Below are positions 37,528-47,313 of a stretch of DNA of 64,000 bases, one piece after another. Position 1 is the stretch's first letter. Every line of letters starts with the position of its first letter. The notes under the pieces were generated by a model. The model did no database searches. It saw only the letters and a program-made list of their open reading frames with translations, and was not told where the DNA came from. The DNA comes from Winogradskyella thalassocola (GTDB lineage: Bacteria > Bacteroidota > Bacteroidia > Flavobacteriales > Flavobacteriaceae): NCBI RefSeq assembly GCF_900099995.1, contig NZ_FNCZ01000001.1, positions 1-64,000 on the forward strand, read 5' to 3'. Position numbers and translations under genes: made by a program.

Positions 37528-38466
37528 CTATAATAGTTTGGATAAAATATCGATATTGTCAGGCAATCTTCCTACATTTTGAAGTTTTAAAGCTGCTAAT
37601 TGTAAAGCGACTTCTAAACATTCTTTTGCTGGTTTTTCTTTTATATAAGCAAACAAAAATCCTGACCAAAATGCATCACCAGCTCCAGTTGCATCCATAA
37701 CATTTTCAACTTTAATTGCTGGCATCTGAATAGTTTCTTTTTCTTTTTCGGCAAGTTTAACCCCTTTGCTTCCTAATGTTAAACATATTGTATCAACACC
37801 TTCATTATGAAAAAAATCAAAGATTTCGCTATGAGGCAATGTTCTCCCAAAAAGTCGTAACATATCATCTTCGCTAATTTTTATTAAAGGATTAAATTTA
37901 CAATAAGCTTTAATTATACTTAGCGCTTCTTCTTTATTTTCCCAAAGTTCATCTGCATAATTAATGTCTATACTTAATTGGCAACCTAAATTAAAGGCTT
38001 CTTCTGCCTTTTTTAAAATAGTTGTTTGCGCTGGATTTTTACTCAGTGCAAAACAAGTGGTGTGAAAAATATTTGTTACCGATAATAATTCTTTTGGAAT
38101 TTGGCTTTCTGAGATACGATAATCCGCTTCTCGATAAGGTATAAAATCTGGCGTACTTTGAGTTCTCGATACAAATATGACACTAGTTGGCGTTTTATCA
38201 ATTTTAAAAATCGATTCTGTATTAACACCAACTTCATTTAATCGTTCAAAAACGTATTCACCAAAGCCATCATCACCAATACTGGCTACCATTCTAGAAT
38301 TTAACCCCAACCTTGCCGAATTCATGGCCACATTTGTGGGTGAACCTCCTAAATACCTGTGATAATCTCTTGTGTTGTTAATAAGAACATCTTTTTGATG
38401 CCCGATAAAATCAATCAATACCTCGCCAACACACAAGATATCTATATTTTTAATACTATTTTTCAC
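37528..38466 (-). CDS. scrK: PfkB family fructokinase
   Basis: A 312-residue ribokinase-fold sugar kinase. The N-terminal GGSPTNVAMNSARLG and the C-terminal catalytic VMDATGAGDAFWSGFL, with its Asp base, are the two PfkB signatures. Between a transporter gene and a sucrose phosphorylase gene, the substrate is most likely the fructose released from sucrose, giving fructose-6-phosphate. Spacing is 12 bases to the phosphorylase and 14 to the transporter, so all belong to one operon. Confidence 0.88.
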   Translation of the reverse strand: MKNSIKNIDILCVGEVLIDFIGHQKDVLINNTRDYHRYLGGSPTNVAMNSARLGLNSRMVASIGDDGFGEYVFERLNEVGVNTESIFKIDKTPTSVIFVSRTQSTPDFIPYREADYRISESQIPKELLSVTNIFHTTCFALSKNPAQTTILKKAEEAFNLGCQLSIDINYADELWENKEEALSIIKAYCKFNPLIKISEDDMLRLFGRTLPHSEIFDFFHNEGVDTICLTLGSKGVKLAEKEKETIQMPAIKVENVMDATGAGDAFWSGFLFAYIKEKPAKECLEVALQLAALKLQNVGRLPDNIDILSKLL

Positions 38467-38480
38467 AATAAATTTAATTC

Positions 38481-39815
38481 TTAATTATCAATAAGATTTT
38501 CTTGTACATAATCTTTTGGCTGCTTAAGGCGAATTGCTAATACTCCCGCAATAAGAAAAAATACTCCTCCAAATAATATCGCATTTACAGCACTATTATT
38601 TAAAAGATTCTTTACTATAGGTCCAAATGTTACGGTTTGTATTCCCATTGGAATTACTATCATCATATTTAAAATCCCCATATAAACACCTCGTCTCTCT
38701 TGAGGTACAATTTTAGAAACCATAGTATATGGAATACCCATCATTGCCGCCCAACCAATCCCAAATAAAATCATTGGTATTAGCACTAACATTGGATCTT
38801 TTATATACGGAATTGATAACATCGCTATTCCTGTTAAGAACAGACTTAAGACATACACTTTTTTTCCACCCCATTTTAAAGCTAAAGGCACTAATGCTAA
38901 TGCAAAAACTATAGTGGAAATATTATAAGTTGTATTCATTTTAGCCGCCTGACTCAATGCTTGTGATTTATTAAAACCAATACTTTCCTCAAACATTGGC
39001 GAAATAAATTGCCAATATATAAAAAGCGCATACCATTGAAATAAATAAACTCCTGCCAGCTTCCACATAAATTTTGGCATATCCTTAATAGCTTCCCATA
39101 TTTCTATGAAAGGAGTTTGTACACGTTGTGAAAAAGGTAAGGCTTTGTGTTTTTTAATTTCTTCTAACTCTTCAGCTTGTGGAGGAATTTCTGGTGTTTT
39201 TAAAACTGACCAAAGTATAGTAATCACTGATAAAATTGCACCTATAAAAAATGAATAGTATAACCAATTAGGAATAGATTTTACCGTTTCATCAACAACT
39301 TCTTGTCCTCCAAACCAATCTTGAAAAAGAAAAATAGAAGCATTGGCTAAAACGATACCAGCACCAACAAATAAACTTTGCATCTGATATCCAAAACTTA
39401 ATTGCTTAGTTGGTAATTTATCTCCAACAAAAGCTCTATAAGGCTCCATTGCCATATTGTTACCAACATCTAAAATCCATAATAAACCAACTGCAAACCA
39501 TAATGTTGGACTATAAGGAAAAGCAAACAAACACAAACTACCTATAAGCGCACCTATTAAGAAAAAGGGTTTTCTTCTTCCCCAACGTGGCGACCATGTC
39601 TTATCTGAAATTGCACCAATTATAGGTTGTACAATTAAACCTGTTACAGGTCCTGCTAAGTTTAATAAAGGCAAATCTTCTGGCAGTGCTCCTAAAAAAG
39701 AAAAAATAGGATTAACTGCTGTTTGTTGCAAACCAAAACTGAACTGAATTCCAAGGAATCCTACATTCATATTAAAAATTTGCCAGAAACTTAAACGTGG
39801 TTTTTTCTTTAACAT
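38481..39815 (-). CDS. MFS sugar transporter, probable sucrose importer (SUT/SLC45-like)
   Basis: A 444-residue inner-membrane carrier with twelve predicted helices. The loop between helices 2 and 3 reads SPRWGRRKPFFLIG, like the RWGRRRPF loop of plant sucrose transporters and SLC45 proteins, and differs from the usual MFS motif. The central cytoplasmic loop (about 210-240) is acidic and basic. In this operon it should carry sucrose, probably with protons, across the inner membrane after the TonB receptor has moved it across the outer membrane. Maltose or another glucoside is a less likely alternative. Confidence 0.85.
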   Translation of the reverse strand: MLKKKPRLSFWQIFNMNVGFLGIQFSFGLQQTAVNPIFSFLGALPEDLPLLNLAGPVTGLIVQPIIGAISDKTWSPRWGRRKPFFLIGALIGSLCLFAFPYSPTLWFAVGLLWILDVGNNMAMEPYRAFVGDKLPTKQLSFGYQMQSLFVGAGIVLANASIFLFQDWFGGQEVVDETVKSIPNWLYYSFFIGAILSVITILWSVLKTPEIPPQAEELEEIKKHKALPFSQRVQTPFIEIWEAIKDMPKFMWKLAGVYLFQWYALFIYWQFISPMFEESIGFNKSQALSQAAKMNTTYNISTIVFALALVPLALKWGGKKVYVLSLFLTGIAMLSIPYIKDPMLVLIPMILFGIGWAAMMGIPYTMVSKIVPQERRGVYMGILNMMIVIPMGIQTVTFGPIVKNLLNNSAVNAILFGGVFFLIAGVLAIRLKQPKDYVQENLIDN

Positions 39816-39875
39816 TAGCCTTACTTTATTTAAAAGTATTATTTACTTAACTTCAAAATGAACCGTTTTAAGAAA

Positions 39876-39913
39876 AAAAGAGTCAGTGATAAAATATCAA
39901 CACCAACTCTTTT
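39876..39913 (-). terminator. Hairpin between the TonB receptor and transporter genes
   Basis: AAAGAGT (39877-39883) pairs with ACTCTTT (39906-39912), and the minus-strand copy runs into seven T. It could let the receptor be made in excess of the enzymes by partial termination within the sucrose operon. Confidence 0.6.
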
Positions 39914-39966
39914 ACCAATCAATCAATCAATCTTAAAAATTAACTTACTCAAATATTAATACTTAA

Positions 39967-42597
39967 TTAAAATTTATATTGAAGAGACAATGTAGAAGAA
40001 CGACCACTAATTGACCGTGCTCTTACTAAACGATTATTACCGTATGCACCATCCCCATTTCCTTCAACCTCTGTAATACCAACGGTATCAAATAAGTTGT
40101 TTACACTTAACACTAAAGATAAACCTTCTGTTAAACCAGCTCTACCGATTAAATTAAAATATGCATATCCTGGCATAACTAAATCATTATCATCTTGAGC
40201 GTAAGACTTTGAGGTACCTAATACACTTAAACCTACAGAGTGCTTACTATTATTACCAAAATTATATGACGGTGCTAAATTATAAACAAAGTCTGCCTGT
40301 CTTCTTGGAGTATTGCCTTTGTTATCTCCACCATCAATTTCAGCTTTAGTCCAAGTTAAAGAACCATTGATAGAAAAATTATTACCAAAAGCTAAAGCTG
40401 TTTCTGCTTCAATACCTATGGCTTTAAATGGATTACCTACTTCTCTATTTAGTTCATTACTTAATCCTTCTTCTGTTTTACTCATAAAACCTGTTAGATT
40501 AAGTACTCCGTTTTTAAGTCTTTTCTTATAACCTGCTTCAAATTGTGACAATTCATCAAATTGAACGTCTGCTTTACCATCTGTACCATAACTATTTCGA
40601 TCTGCTGCTCTACCTGACGCACCTGAACTATATCTTGCAAATACGGCCGAACCATCATTAATTTTGTAATTTAAACCCGCAGAATATGAAACAAAATTAT
40701 AATCATCATTAATAATTTGACCGTCTGCACCTGATATAATTGGTACAACTTGCTCAATACCTTGTATTATACCATCTCCATTATAATCATACTCGTCTTG
40801 GCTAGTTGGTCCAGCTGCTATGTTACCATTTACTTTAACGTTCTCAAAACGTACACTTCCATCAAAATTTAATTTATCAGTAATATCAGCATCAACACCA
40901 ACGTAAGGAGAGTTTACTGTATGTACTGTATTGTATTTACGTTGACAACAGTTACCCCAAACCGGAGTACCGTAAGAAAATTGGCCGTTTCTTGAAAAAC
41001 CATCAAAATCAGCTAATCTAGCTTCTCCGCCTCCCTTAACCTCAGAAAGAAAAGAGCTCCATTGCCATCCAATTTTAGTGTTTTGAGTGGCCGTAAATAA
41101 ACCAGCAGTAACACCAACGTTATCACCAAGCTTTTTAGACACTTTTACATCACTAAAAAAATTACTTAAATCTTCTACTGTTACATCAAACATATGTATA
41201 ATTTGAGCCAAACCATTTGAAGGATTAAAAGCTTCTCTAGCACCATCTGCATAAACTAATGGTTCAGCGCCAGCTCCTGCAGCATCTCTTGCCATTGCTT
41301 CAATTTCAGCAACTGTACCAACAGCAGCAGTAAATGGGGCAACCCATTGTCCGCTATTGCTAGAGTATCTTGCTTTTCCTGATAATTTCCAATCGTTAGG
41401 TAAACTAAATGAAAATTCAGCTCCTAAAGATTTTGAGATTGGGTTATTACCATTTCTAACATCATTCGTGTGATTTTCCCCAGTAAAAGGAGATGTACCA
41501 GCGCTTTGTTGTAAATATGCTGAATGTGCAGAATCTGAAGTAATATCAAATCCTGGAAGATTAGAAAAAGTAGGATCATCATTACCACCTTCTAATAACA
41601 TTGGCATTGGTAAATACATTACTGACTTGTCATTTAAAAATTTCGCATAAACACGCACATAACCACTGTCAAATCTTTTTGTAATATTTGCTTTAAACTG
41701 ACCACCTTTGTTTCCTTGGTATCCAATTTCTCTTGGCCCTTCACCATTTCTCATAAAACCACCAAGATGATAAGAAAGTCCGTTACCTAATGGCGTTCCG
41801 TATTCAAAATCTAATCTACTAGTTTGATAATCTAAACCAAATGTAGTCGCTATTGAACCGCCTTCAGTAGTACCTGTTTTACTAATCATATTAATGATAC
41901 CTGCTGGACCATTAGATGTTTGTGTAGATGCAGAACCACCTCTTATAGCTTCAACTCTACCAATGTTAGAGTCAATTCTTAAAAAGTTATCAGAATTTCC
42001 AAAAGACGTATCACCAAATAAATTTAATGGCAAGCCATCTTCTTGAATTTGAAAATATCTTGACCCTCCAGAAGAAACTGGAACTCCACGAACATTAAAG
42101 TTAGCGTTTCCTTCACCACCCGAAGATTCTGCACGTATACCTGGAATATTTCTAAAAAGCTCACCTGCACTTCTTGGTGCTGCTTGCTCTATAAGTTTAG
42201 CATCCATTGTAGAGACAGATACACTTGATTCTAGTTTAGATTTAGGGTTTACAACTCCTGTTATTACCACTTGATCTAAAGATTCAGAATCTTCTGCCAT
42301 TATAACATCTACAGTAACATCAGCACCATCTATAGTAACTTCTTTTTTAAATGTTGCAAAACCGAGATACGAAGCTACTAAAGTATAAGTTCCGTTTTCA
42401 ATATTTGTAATTACATAATTACCATCAAAATCAGAAACAGCACCTTTAGTTGTACCTTCTATAATTACATTAACACCTAATAAAGGCATACCTTCAGTAT
42501 CCTTTACACTACCAGAGACATTACTTTGTGCAGATACCATGACAGTAATCATGGTAAAAAGTAAAAGTAAACTCCACTTGTTTTTAATTGATTTCAT
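39967..42597 (-). CDS. TonB-dependent outer-membrane receptor, probable sucrose porin
   Basis: An 876-residue receptor. The signal peptide covers about 1-23. A carboxypeptidase-like beta-sandwich at about 26-110 includes VSGSVKDTEGMPLLGVNV and FDGNYVI. The plug, about 120-235, has MDAKLIEQAAPRSAGELF and GPAGIINMISKTG. The barrel ends in RSSTLSLQYKF. The gene is divergent from a LacI regulator, with paired operators between, and upstream of transporter, kinase and phosphorylase genes. No SusD-like lipoprotein gene accompanies it, unlike most bacteroidotal glycan loci. It should import sucrose or a short sucrose-containing oligosaccharide. Confidence 0.9.
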   Translation of the reverse strand: MKSIKNKWSLLLLFTMITVMVSAQSNVSGSVKDTEGMPLLGVNVIIEGTTKGAVSDFDGNYVITNIENGTYTLVASYLGFATFKKEVTIDGADVTVDVIMAEDSESLDQVVITGVVNPKSKLESSVSVSTMDAKLIEQAAPRSAGELFRNIPGIRAESSGGEGNANFNVRGVPVSSGGSRYFQIQEDGLPLNLFGDTSFGNSDNFLRIDSNIGRVEAIRGGSASTQTSNGPAGIINMISKTGTTEGGSIATTFGLDYQTSRLDFEYGTPLGNGLSYHLGGFMRNGEGPREIGYQGNKGGQFKANITKRFDSGYVRVYAKFLNDKSVMYLPMPMLLEGGNDDPTFSNLPGFDITSDSAHSAYLQQSAGTSPFTGENHTNDVRNGNNPISKSLGAEFSFSLPNDWKLSGKARYSSNSGQWVAPFTAAVGTVAEIEAMARDAAGAGAEPLVYADGAREAFNPSNGLAQIIHMFDVTVEDLSNFFSDVKVSKKLGDNVGVTAGLFTATQNTKIGWQWSSFLSEVKGGGEARLADFDGFSRNGQFSYGTPVWGNCCQRKYNTVHTVNSPYVGVDADITDKLNFDGSVRFENVKVNGNIAAGPTSQDEYDYNGDGIIQGIEQVVPIISGADGQIINDDYNFVSYSAGLNYKINDGSAVFARYSSGASGRAADRNSYGTDGKADVQFDELSQFEAGYKKRLKNGVLNLTGFMSKTEEGLSNELNREVGNPFKAIGIEAETALAFGNNFSINGSLTWTKAEIDGGDNKGNTPRRQADFVYNLAPSYNFGNNSKHSVGLSVLGTSKSYAQDDNDLVMPGYAYFNLIGRAGLTEGLSLVLSVNNLFDTVGITEVEGNGDGAYGNNRLVRARSISGRSSTLSLQYKF

Positions 42598-42680
42598 CCG
42601 TTCAGTTGTTTAATTAGTATTTTTAACGTTGATTATTTATCGAATTTACATTTATCATGCAAAAAAAATGAAAAATTCTT

Positions 42681-42698
42681 ATCGAAAACGTTTTCGAT
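42681..42698. promoter_or_regulatory. LacI-type operator 1
   Basis: ATCGAAAACGTTTTCGAT is a perfect 18-bp palindrome with the central CG typical of LacI-family sites. It lies between the receptor gene and the divergent LacI gene. Its centre is 20 bp from that of operator 2. Confidence 0.85.
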
Positions 42699-42702
42699 TT
42701 AA

Positions 42703-42716
42703 CGAAAACGTTTTCG
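42703..42716. promoter_or_regulatory. LacI-type operator 2
   Basis: CGAAAACGTTTTCG is a perfect 14-bp palindrome, the same core as operator 1. It is extended on its right by AT as in operator 1 but by AA on its left. It lies about 48 bases before the regulator's ATG, so autoregulation is likely. Confidence 0.85.
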
Positions 42717-42763
42717 ATTCATACTTTCTTTTACTATTTTTAGACTTAATAATTATATATACT

Positions 42764-43786
42764 ATGAAACAGGTAACACTAAAACAAATCGCAGAAACAT
42801 TAAATTTATCTGTATCAACGGTTTCAAAAGCATTAAAAGATTATCCAGATGTCAGCAAGAAGACTAAACGTTTAGTAAAAGAAACTGTTGAACTGCTAAA
42901 TTATAAGCCAAACGCTTTCGCTGTTAACCTAAGAACCAAAGAATCTAAAACGATAGGTCTTATCATTCCTGAGGTTGTACATCACTTTTTCTCTAGTGTT
43001 ATAAAAGGTATTATTGCTAAAGCCGAAAAAAAAGGTTACCTGGTAATCATACTTCAGTCTAATGAATCTTATGAGCTTGAAAAGAAACAACTCGATTTAT
43101 TATCGAGCAAAAGAGTTGATGGCATTCTAATATCCCTTGCCAACGGTACAGCCGATTTTAAACATCTTAATGATCTAATTTTACATGAACTACCCTTGGT
43201 TATGTTCGATAAAATCGCAAAAATTGTTAACTGCTCTAAAGTTATAATCAATGATAGAAAAGCAGCTTATACAGCAACTAAATATTTAATTGATTCAGGC
43301 TGTAAACGCATAGCACATTTTAGAGGACCGCTATTACCTCAAAACTCTATTGATCGTTTTCTAGGTTACAAAAATGCTCTTATTGAACATGGCATTAGTT
43401 ATGATCCTTCTTTAGTTTACATTTTAAAAGACATGAGTTATGACGAAGGTGTACACTTTGCTGGACAACTTCTTAAAGATCATAATGACGTTGATGGTAT
43501 ATTTATAAATACCGATCTAGTTGCCATTGGTGCTATTACAGAATTTAATAGAATTGGGGTTAAAGTTCCTGAGGATATATCGATTGTTGGTTTTAGTAAT
43601 TGGTTCATGTCTTCTGTAATATCTCCAACATTGACTACAATTGATCAACCAGGTTATGAAATGGGTAAGGAAGCCTTCAAACTTTTATACAAAGAAATTA
43701 AAAGACGAAAGGAAAATTTACCAATAAAATTTAAAACCGTGGAGTTAGAAACAAAACTCATTAAAAGAGCATCAACTAGAAATTAA
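42764..43786 (+). CDS. LacI family transcriptional regulator of the sucrose locus
   Basis: A 340-residue regulator. Residues about 3-24 are the LacI helix-turn-helix ([20 protein letters not shown]), followed by the hinge ([21 protein letters not shown]) and a periplasmic-binding-protein-like effector domain at about 60-335. The open frame reaches back to 42629, but that would translate the two operators, and the family begins at this ATG. It probably binds the two palindromes upstream and controls both itself and the divergent sucrose genes. The effector may be sucrose or a breakdown product. Its stop overlaps that of queG in a shared TTAA. Confidence 0.93.
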   Translation: MKQVTLKQIAETLNLSVSTVSKALKDYPDVSKKTKRLVKETVELLNYKPNAFAVNLRTKESKTIGLIIPEVVHHFFSSVIKGIIAKAEKKGYLVIILQSNESYELEKKQLDLLSSKRVDGILISLANGTADFKHLNDLILHELPLVMFDKIAKIVNCSKVIINDRKAAYTATKYLIDSGCKRIAHFRGPLLPQNSIDRFLGYKNALIEHGISYDPSLVYILKDMSYDEGVHFAGQLLKDHNDVDGIFINTDLVAIGAITEFNRIGVKVPEDISIVGFSNWFMSSVISPTLTTIDQPGYEMGKEAFKLLYKEIKRRKENLPIKFKTVELETKLIKRASTRN

Positions 43787-44709
43787 GGTTTTAAAAACTC
43801 AATATTCCTCTCCAAACCAGCAAATTTAGTCCGCTTTACAGCCGATTTCTGAAACACTTTTTTAAAGGTATCTTCTGTAATTTCTTCCCAATCCTTTTTA
43901 GTCATGTCTAATAATTGAGGATGCGGATTAAATAAAGGCTCATTGTGTGGCTTACTAAATTTATTCCAAGGACAAACATCTTGGCAGACATCGCAACCAA
44001 ACATCCAATCGTCAAATTTACCTTTAAATTCTGAGGGTAGATTTTCTTTAAGTTCTATAGTGAAATACGAGATACACTTACTACCATCAACCACATAAGG
44101 TTCTGTGATGGCTTCGGTTGGACAAGCATCTATGCATTTAGTACATGTACCACAATGATCAGTTGTTGCGTGGTCGTATTCTAACTCTAGGTCTATGATT
44201 AATTCAGCAATAAAATAGAAGGAGCCTATTTGTTGGGTTAATAAATTAGAATGTTTCCCTATCCAGCCTAATCCCGACTTTGCAGCCCAAGCTTTATCTA
44301 AAACGGGTGCTGAATCTACAAAGGCGCGTCCACCCACTTCTCCTATTTCATCTTGAATAAAATACAACAATGACTTAAGCTTATGTTTTATGACATGATG
44401 ATAGTCGTTACCATAAGCATATTTGGAAAGCTTATAAGAAGTATCCGTTTGAGTTTCTGAAGGATAATAATTCAACAATAAAGAAATTACACTTTTTGAA
44501 CCTTCAACAAGCAATGTTGGATCTAAACGCTTATCAAAATGGTTTTCCATGTACTGCATTTCGCCATTCATGTTCTTATTAAGCCAAGCTTCCAATCTCG
44601 GAGCTTCGGTTTCTAAGAATTCTGCTTTACTGATACCGCATGACAAAAATCCGAGGCGTTTGGCCTCTGCTTTAATAATCTCACTGTATTTGGCTTTATG
44701 GTTTAACAC
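43783..44709 (-). CDS. queG: Epoxyqueuosine reductase
   Basis: A 308-residue cobalamin-dependent Fe-S enzyme for the last step of queuosine synthesis in tRNA. Two ferredoxin-type clusters are visible, [16 protein letters not shown] and [11 protein letters not shown]. The N-terminal catalytic half has GEMQYMENH and [16 protein letters not shown] as in QueG. The length is slightly shorter than the E. coli protein, which has a longer C-terminus. The start is GTG 44709, 2 bases after the P450 stop, so the genes are probably co-transcribed. Confidence 0.95.
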   Translation of the reverse strand: MLNHKAKYSEIIKAEAKRLGFLSCGISKAEFLETEAPRLEAWLNKNMNGEMQYMENHFDKRLDPTLLVEGSKSVISLLLNYYPSETQTDTSYKLSKYAYGNDYHHVIKHKLKSLLYFIQDEIGEVGGRAFVDSAPVLDKAWAAKSGLGWIGKHSNLLTQQIGSFYFIAELIIDLELEYDHATTDHCGTCTKCIDACPTEAITEPYVVDGSKCISYFTIELKENLPSEFKGKFDDWMFGCDVCQDVCPWNKFSKPHNEPLFNPHPQLLDMTKKDWEEITEDTFKKVFQKSAVKRTKFAGLERNIEFLKP

Positions 44710-44711
44710 GA

Positions 44712-46043
44712 CTATCGTTTTTCAAACTTTAAAAAAGCATTTTTAGGCTTTAGCGTAATTAATGGTGTGATATCAATGGCGTCAAAATCTGGAGTTATTT
44801 TAAAACTAGAAACCAATTCTGAAACGGCAATAATCATTTCAAACATGGCGAAGTTATTTCCTATACATTTTCTTGGACCTGCTCCAAAAGGAAAATAGTG
44901 TGATGAAAATTTACGTCCACCTTCATTAAAGCGTTCGGGTAAAAACGCATCTGGTTGTTCCCATAATTTAGGATGACGATGCATTTCATAAACTGAAAAT
45001 AAAAGATTGCATCCCGCTTCAAAATCCAGGTCATTAAAAGTATCAACTTCTTTATTTACCCGATCTATAAAATATACAGGAGGATACAATCGCATGCCTT
45101 CCTCTATCACTTGCTGACAAATTTTAGATTGGGTTACCAAGTCCATTAAATCATCGCTATCTGCAAGAATTGTATTTCGCTCGTTAAAGATTTTTTCTTG
45201 CCATTCAGGATGTAACGCTAAAAGTTGTGTTATAAAAGTGAGTGCATTAGACGTGGTTTCATGACCTGCTGTAAACAAAATTAAGATCTCATCAATCAGT
45301 TGTTCTTCTTCCATTGGGTTGCCATCCTCATATCTTGCATCTAACAACATATCTAACAAATCATTCTCCGTTACTCCTGATGTTCGTCGTTCATTGACAA
45401 TACGTTTTAATATTTGTCTAGCTTCACCTGTTAAATCAACATGTTTTTTAATTTCGCCACTAACGTTGAACCACCAACCCAAATACGGTTGGCGTAACTC
45501 TTTTACCAACATTTTTTGTGCAGCTTCTGTAATATATTGAAGCCTATTAATGTCTTCTTGATTGGCTGCACTACTAAACAAAGATTTTACTACGGCTTGA
45601 AATGCCAAATCATTCAGAATCGGAAATATATCAATCACCTCATTCGGTGTAATCTTGCTATATTCTGAAAGAATAGCATTTTTGATACTGCCTAAAAGGT
45701 TTGCTAATTGCTTTTTATGAAAAGCAGGCTGAATGAGTTTACGTTGTTTTTTCCAGTGGTCTCCTTCTGCAGTTAACAACCCAGTACCAACATATTTTAC
45801 TAAATCTTCGGTCTGGATTTTAGATTTGGTGTAGTTTTTCTGATTCTTTTGAAGTACATATTCTGCAAATACAGCATCGCGAACAAAAACAACACTATTT
45901 TTAAATCCGATCTTTAATCTGAAAACATCGCCTTGCTCTTCAAAATTTTGATGATGAAATGGTAGCGGGTTTTTTAAAATCTCTAAAGAATGTTTAAAGA
46001 ATCGACTTAAAGGAACTGTAGGTATGTTGCGCTCTGATTTCAA
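44712..46043 (-). CDS. Cytochrome P450
   Basis: A 443-residue soluble P450 monooxygenase. The haem-binding loop is [16 protein letters not shown] with its Cys ligand, the ExxR is EGMRLYPP, and the oxygen-activating I-helix is [11 protein letters not shown]. There is no N-terminal membrane helix, so it is cytoplasmic. The only plausible start is TTG 46043; the frame hits a stop upstream before any in-frame ATG. Substrate and redox partner are not evident from the neighbours queG and ruvB; fatty-acid or terpenoid hydroxylation would be guesses. Confidence 0.93.
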   Translation of the reverse strand: MKSERNIPTVPLSRFFKHSLEILKNPLPFHHQNFEEQGDVFRLKIGFKNSVVFVRDAVFAEYVLQKNQKNYTKSKIQTEDLVKYVGTGLLTAEGDHWKKQRKLIQPAFHKKQLANLLGSIKNAILSEYSKITPNEVIDIFPILNDLAFQAVVKSLFSSAANQEDINRLQYITEAAQKMLVKELRQPYLGWWFNVSGEIKKHVDLTGEARQILKRIVNERRTSGVTENDLLDMLLDARYEDGNPMEEEQLIDEILILFTAGHETTSNALTFITQLLALHPEWQEKIFNERNTILADSDDLMDLVTQSKICQQVIEEGMRLYPPVYFIDRVNKEVDTFNDLDFEAGCNLLFSVYEMHRHPKLWEQPDAFLPERFNEGGRKFSSHYFPFGAGPRKCIGNNFAMFEMIIAVSELVSSFKITPDFDAIDITPLITLKPKNAFLKFEKR

Positions 46044-46107
46044 TATATAACTAAGGGTATTTAAATTAAGTTTAAAACAGGTTAGTACATTTAAAATCTA
46101 CCCGTTT

Positions 46108-47130
46108 TTAAAATAGACCTCCTTGTGTAGGACCTTTTACCTTGCCCAAATGTTTATAGGCTTGTTCTGTAACTTCACGTCCACGAGGTGTTCGCATTAT
46201 AAAACCTTGCTGAATTAAAAAAGGTTCATAGACTTCTTCTATGGTTTCGGTACTTTCACTCACAGCCGTTGCGATGGTGCTGATACCAACTGGTCCGCCT
46301 TTAAATTTTTCGATGATCGTGGTTAATATCTTATTATCCATTTCATCCAATCCATAAGCATCCACATTAAGTGCTTTTAGAGCGAATTTGGCAATTACGA
46401 TATCAATTTTACCATTTCCTTTTATTTGTGCAAAATCTCTAACACGTCTTAATAAGGCATTGGCAATTCTTGGTGTACCTCTACTCCGTCCTGCAATTTC
46501 TATAGCAGCTTCCATTGAGATTGGCATATTTAAGATTGATGCACTACGCTGTACAATTGTGGTTAAGAGTTCCGTTTTATAGTATTGTAAACGACTTTGA
46601 ATTCCAAATCGAGCACGCATTGGTGCTGTCAACAATCCTGAACGCGTAGTAGCTCCAATTAAGGTAAATGGATTTAAACTTAATTGAACTGTTCTAGCAT
46701 TTGGACCAGACTCAATCATAATATCAATCTTATAATCTTCCATTGCAGAATATAAATACTCTTCTACAATTGGACTTAAGCGATGAATTTCATCAATAAA
46801 AAGCACATCACGTTCATCAAGATTCGTTAACAACCCCGCTAAGTCGCCTGGCTTATCTAAAACAGGCCCTGAGGTCACTTTAATACCAACATTCAACTCA
46901 TTGGCTAGAATATGTGCTAAAGTCGTTTTTCCTAGACCTGGAGGCCCATGAAATAAGGTATGATCTAATGCTTCTTCCCTAAGGTTTGCAGCTTGCACAA
47001 AAACTAACAAATTTTCCAACACCTGATCCTGACCTGTAAAGTCTTCAAACGTTAAGGGTCTTAATTTCTTTTCGACATCTAACTCGTCTGGTGTAAAGTT
47101 ATCGCTGTTTGGGTTTAAGTTTTCGTTCAT
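46108..47130 (-). CDS. ruvB: Holliday junction branch migration ATPase RuvB
   Basis: A 340-residue AAA+ motor. Walker A is GPPGLGKTT, Walker B is [10 protein letters not shown], sensor 1 is GATTRSG, and the C-terminal winged-helix domain carries [20 protein letters not shown] 47130 is preferred over 47157, because the nine extra residues would be encoded by a perfect palindrome upstream. The leader carries two dispersed repeat elements and begins near a TATATTTG promoter box at 47224-47231. Confidence 0.96.
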   Translation of the reverse strand: MNENLNPNSDNFTPDELDVEKKLRPLTFEDFTGQDQVLENLLVFVQAANLREEALDHTLFHGPPGLGKTTLAHILANELNVGIKVTSGPVLDKPGDLAGLLTNLDERDVLFIDEIHRLSPIVEEYLYSAMEDYKIDIMIESGPNARTVQLSLNPFTLIGATTRSGLLTAPMRARFGIQSRLQYYKTELLTTIVQRSASILNMPISMEAAIEIAGRSRGTPRIANALLRRVRDFAQIKGNGKIDIVIAKFALKALNVDAYGLDEMDNKILTTIIEKFKGGPVGISTIATAVSESTETIEEVYEPFLIQQGFIMRTPRGREVTEQAYKHLGKVKGPTQGGLF

Positions 47131-47156
47131 AGTACTTCCCGTTAGAACGGGAATCA
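47131..47156 (-). repeat. 26-nt palindromic repeat, copy 1 (ruvB leader)
   Basis: TTCCCGTT and AACGGGAA (47136-47153) form a perfect 8-bp hairpin with a 2-base loop, bounded by AGTAC and TCA. A diverged copy of the same 26 bases is at 57849-57874, 20 of 26 positions identical. It immediately precedes the ruvB ATG and would occlude translation if folded in the mRNA. Confidence 0.7.
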
Positions 47157-47185
47157 TATTAAATTACACTGCGTTTAGAAATATA

Positions 47186-47210
47186 GGTTCTTCGCTTCGC
47201 TCTGAATGAC
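47186..47210 (-). repeat. Dispersed GTCATTC...GAAGAA-type repeat
   Basis: On the minus strand the segment begins GTCATTCAGAGCGAAGCGAA and continues GAACC. It resembles the short dispersed GTCATTCTGAGCG...GAAGAATC repeats that I recall from many Bacteroidota genomes. Only one copy is present in this window, so the assignment relies on memory. Confidence 0.45.
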
Positions 47211-47223
47211 AACAAAGTCAAAA

Positions 47224-47231
47224 CAAATATA
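47224..47231 (-). promoter_or_regulatory. ruvB promoter -7 box
   Basis: Minus-strand TATATTTG is an exact -7 match. The region for the -33 box overlaps the coxA terminator and has no clear TTG, so support is partial. Confidence 0.45.
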
Positions 47232-47234
47232 AAG

Positions 47235-47275
47235 AAAAAGACCTTTGGAAACTATAAGCTATCCAAAGGTCTTTT
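47235..47275 (-). terminator. Terminator of the act-cox operon
   Basis: A 14-bp stem, AAAAGACCTTTGGA with TCCAAAGGTCTTTT, around a 12-base loop, followed on the minus strand by a T-rich run. It lies 39 bases after the coxA stop and closes the long actA-to-coxA transcript. Confidence 0.9.
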
Positions 47276-47313
47276 CTAATCTATTTGAGGTTCCTTTTTT
47301 CAAAGGAATATAT

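Noticed and set aside
39917..39932. AATC tetranucleotide run near the sucrose receptor gene
   Set aside because: Only about four units, outside coding sequence and with no promoter alignment, so phase variation is not supported.
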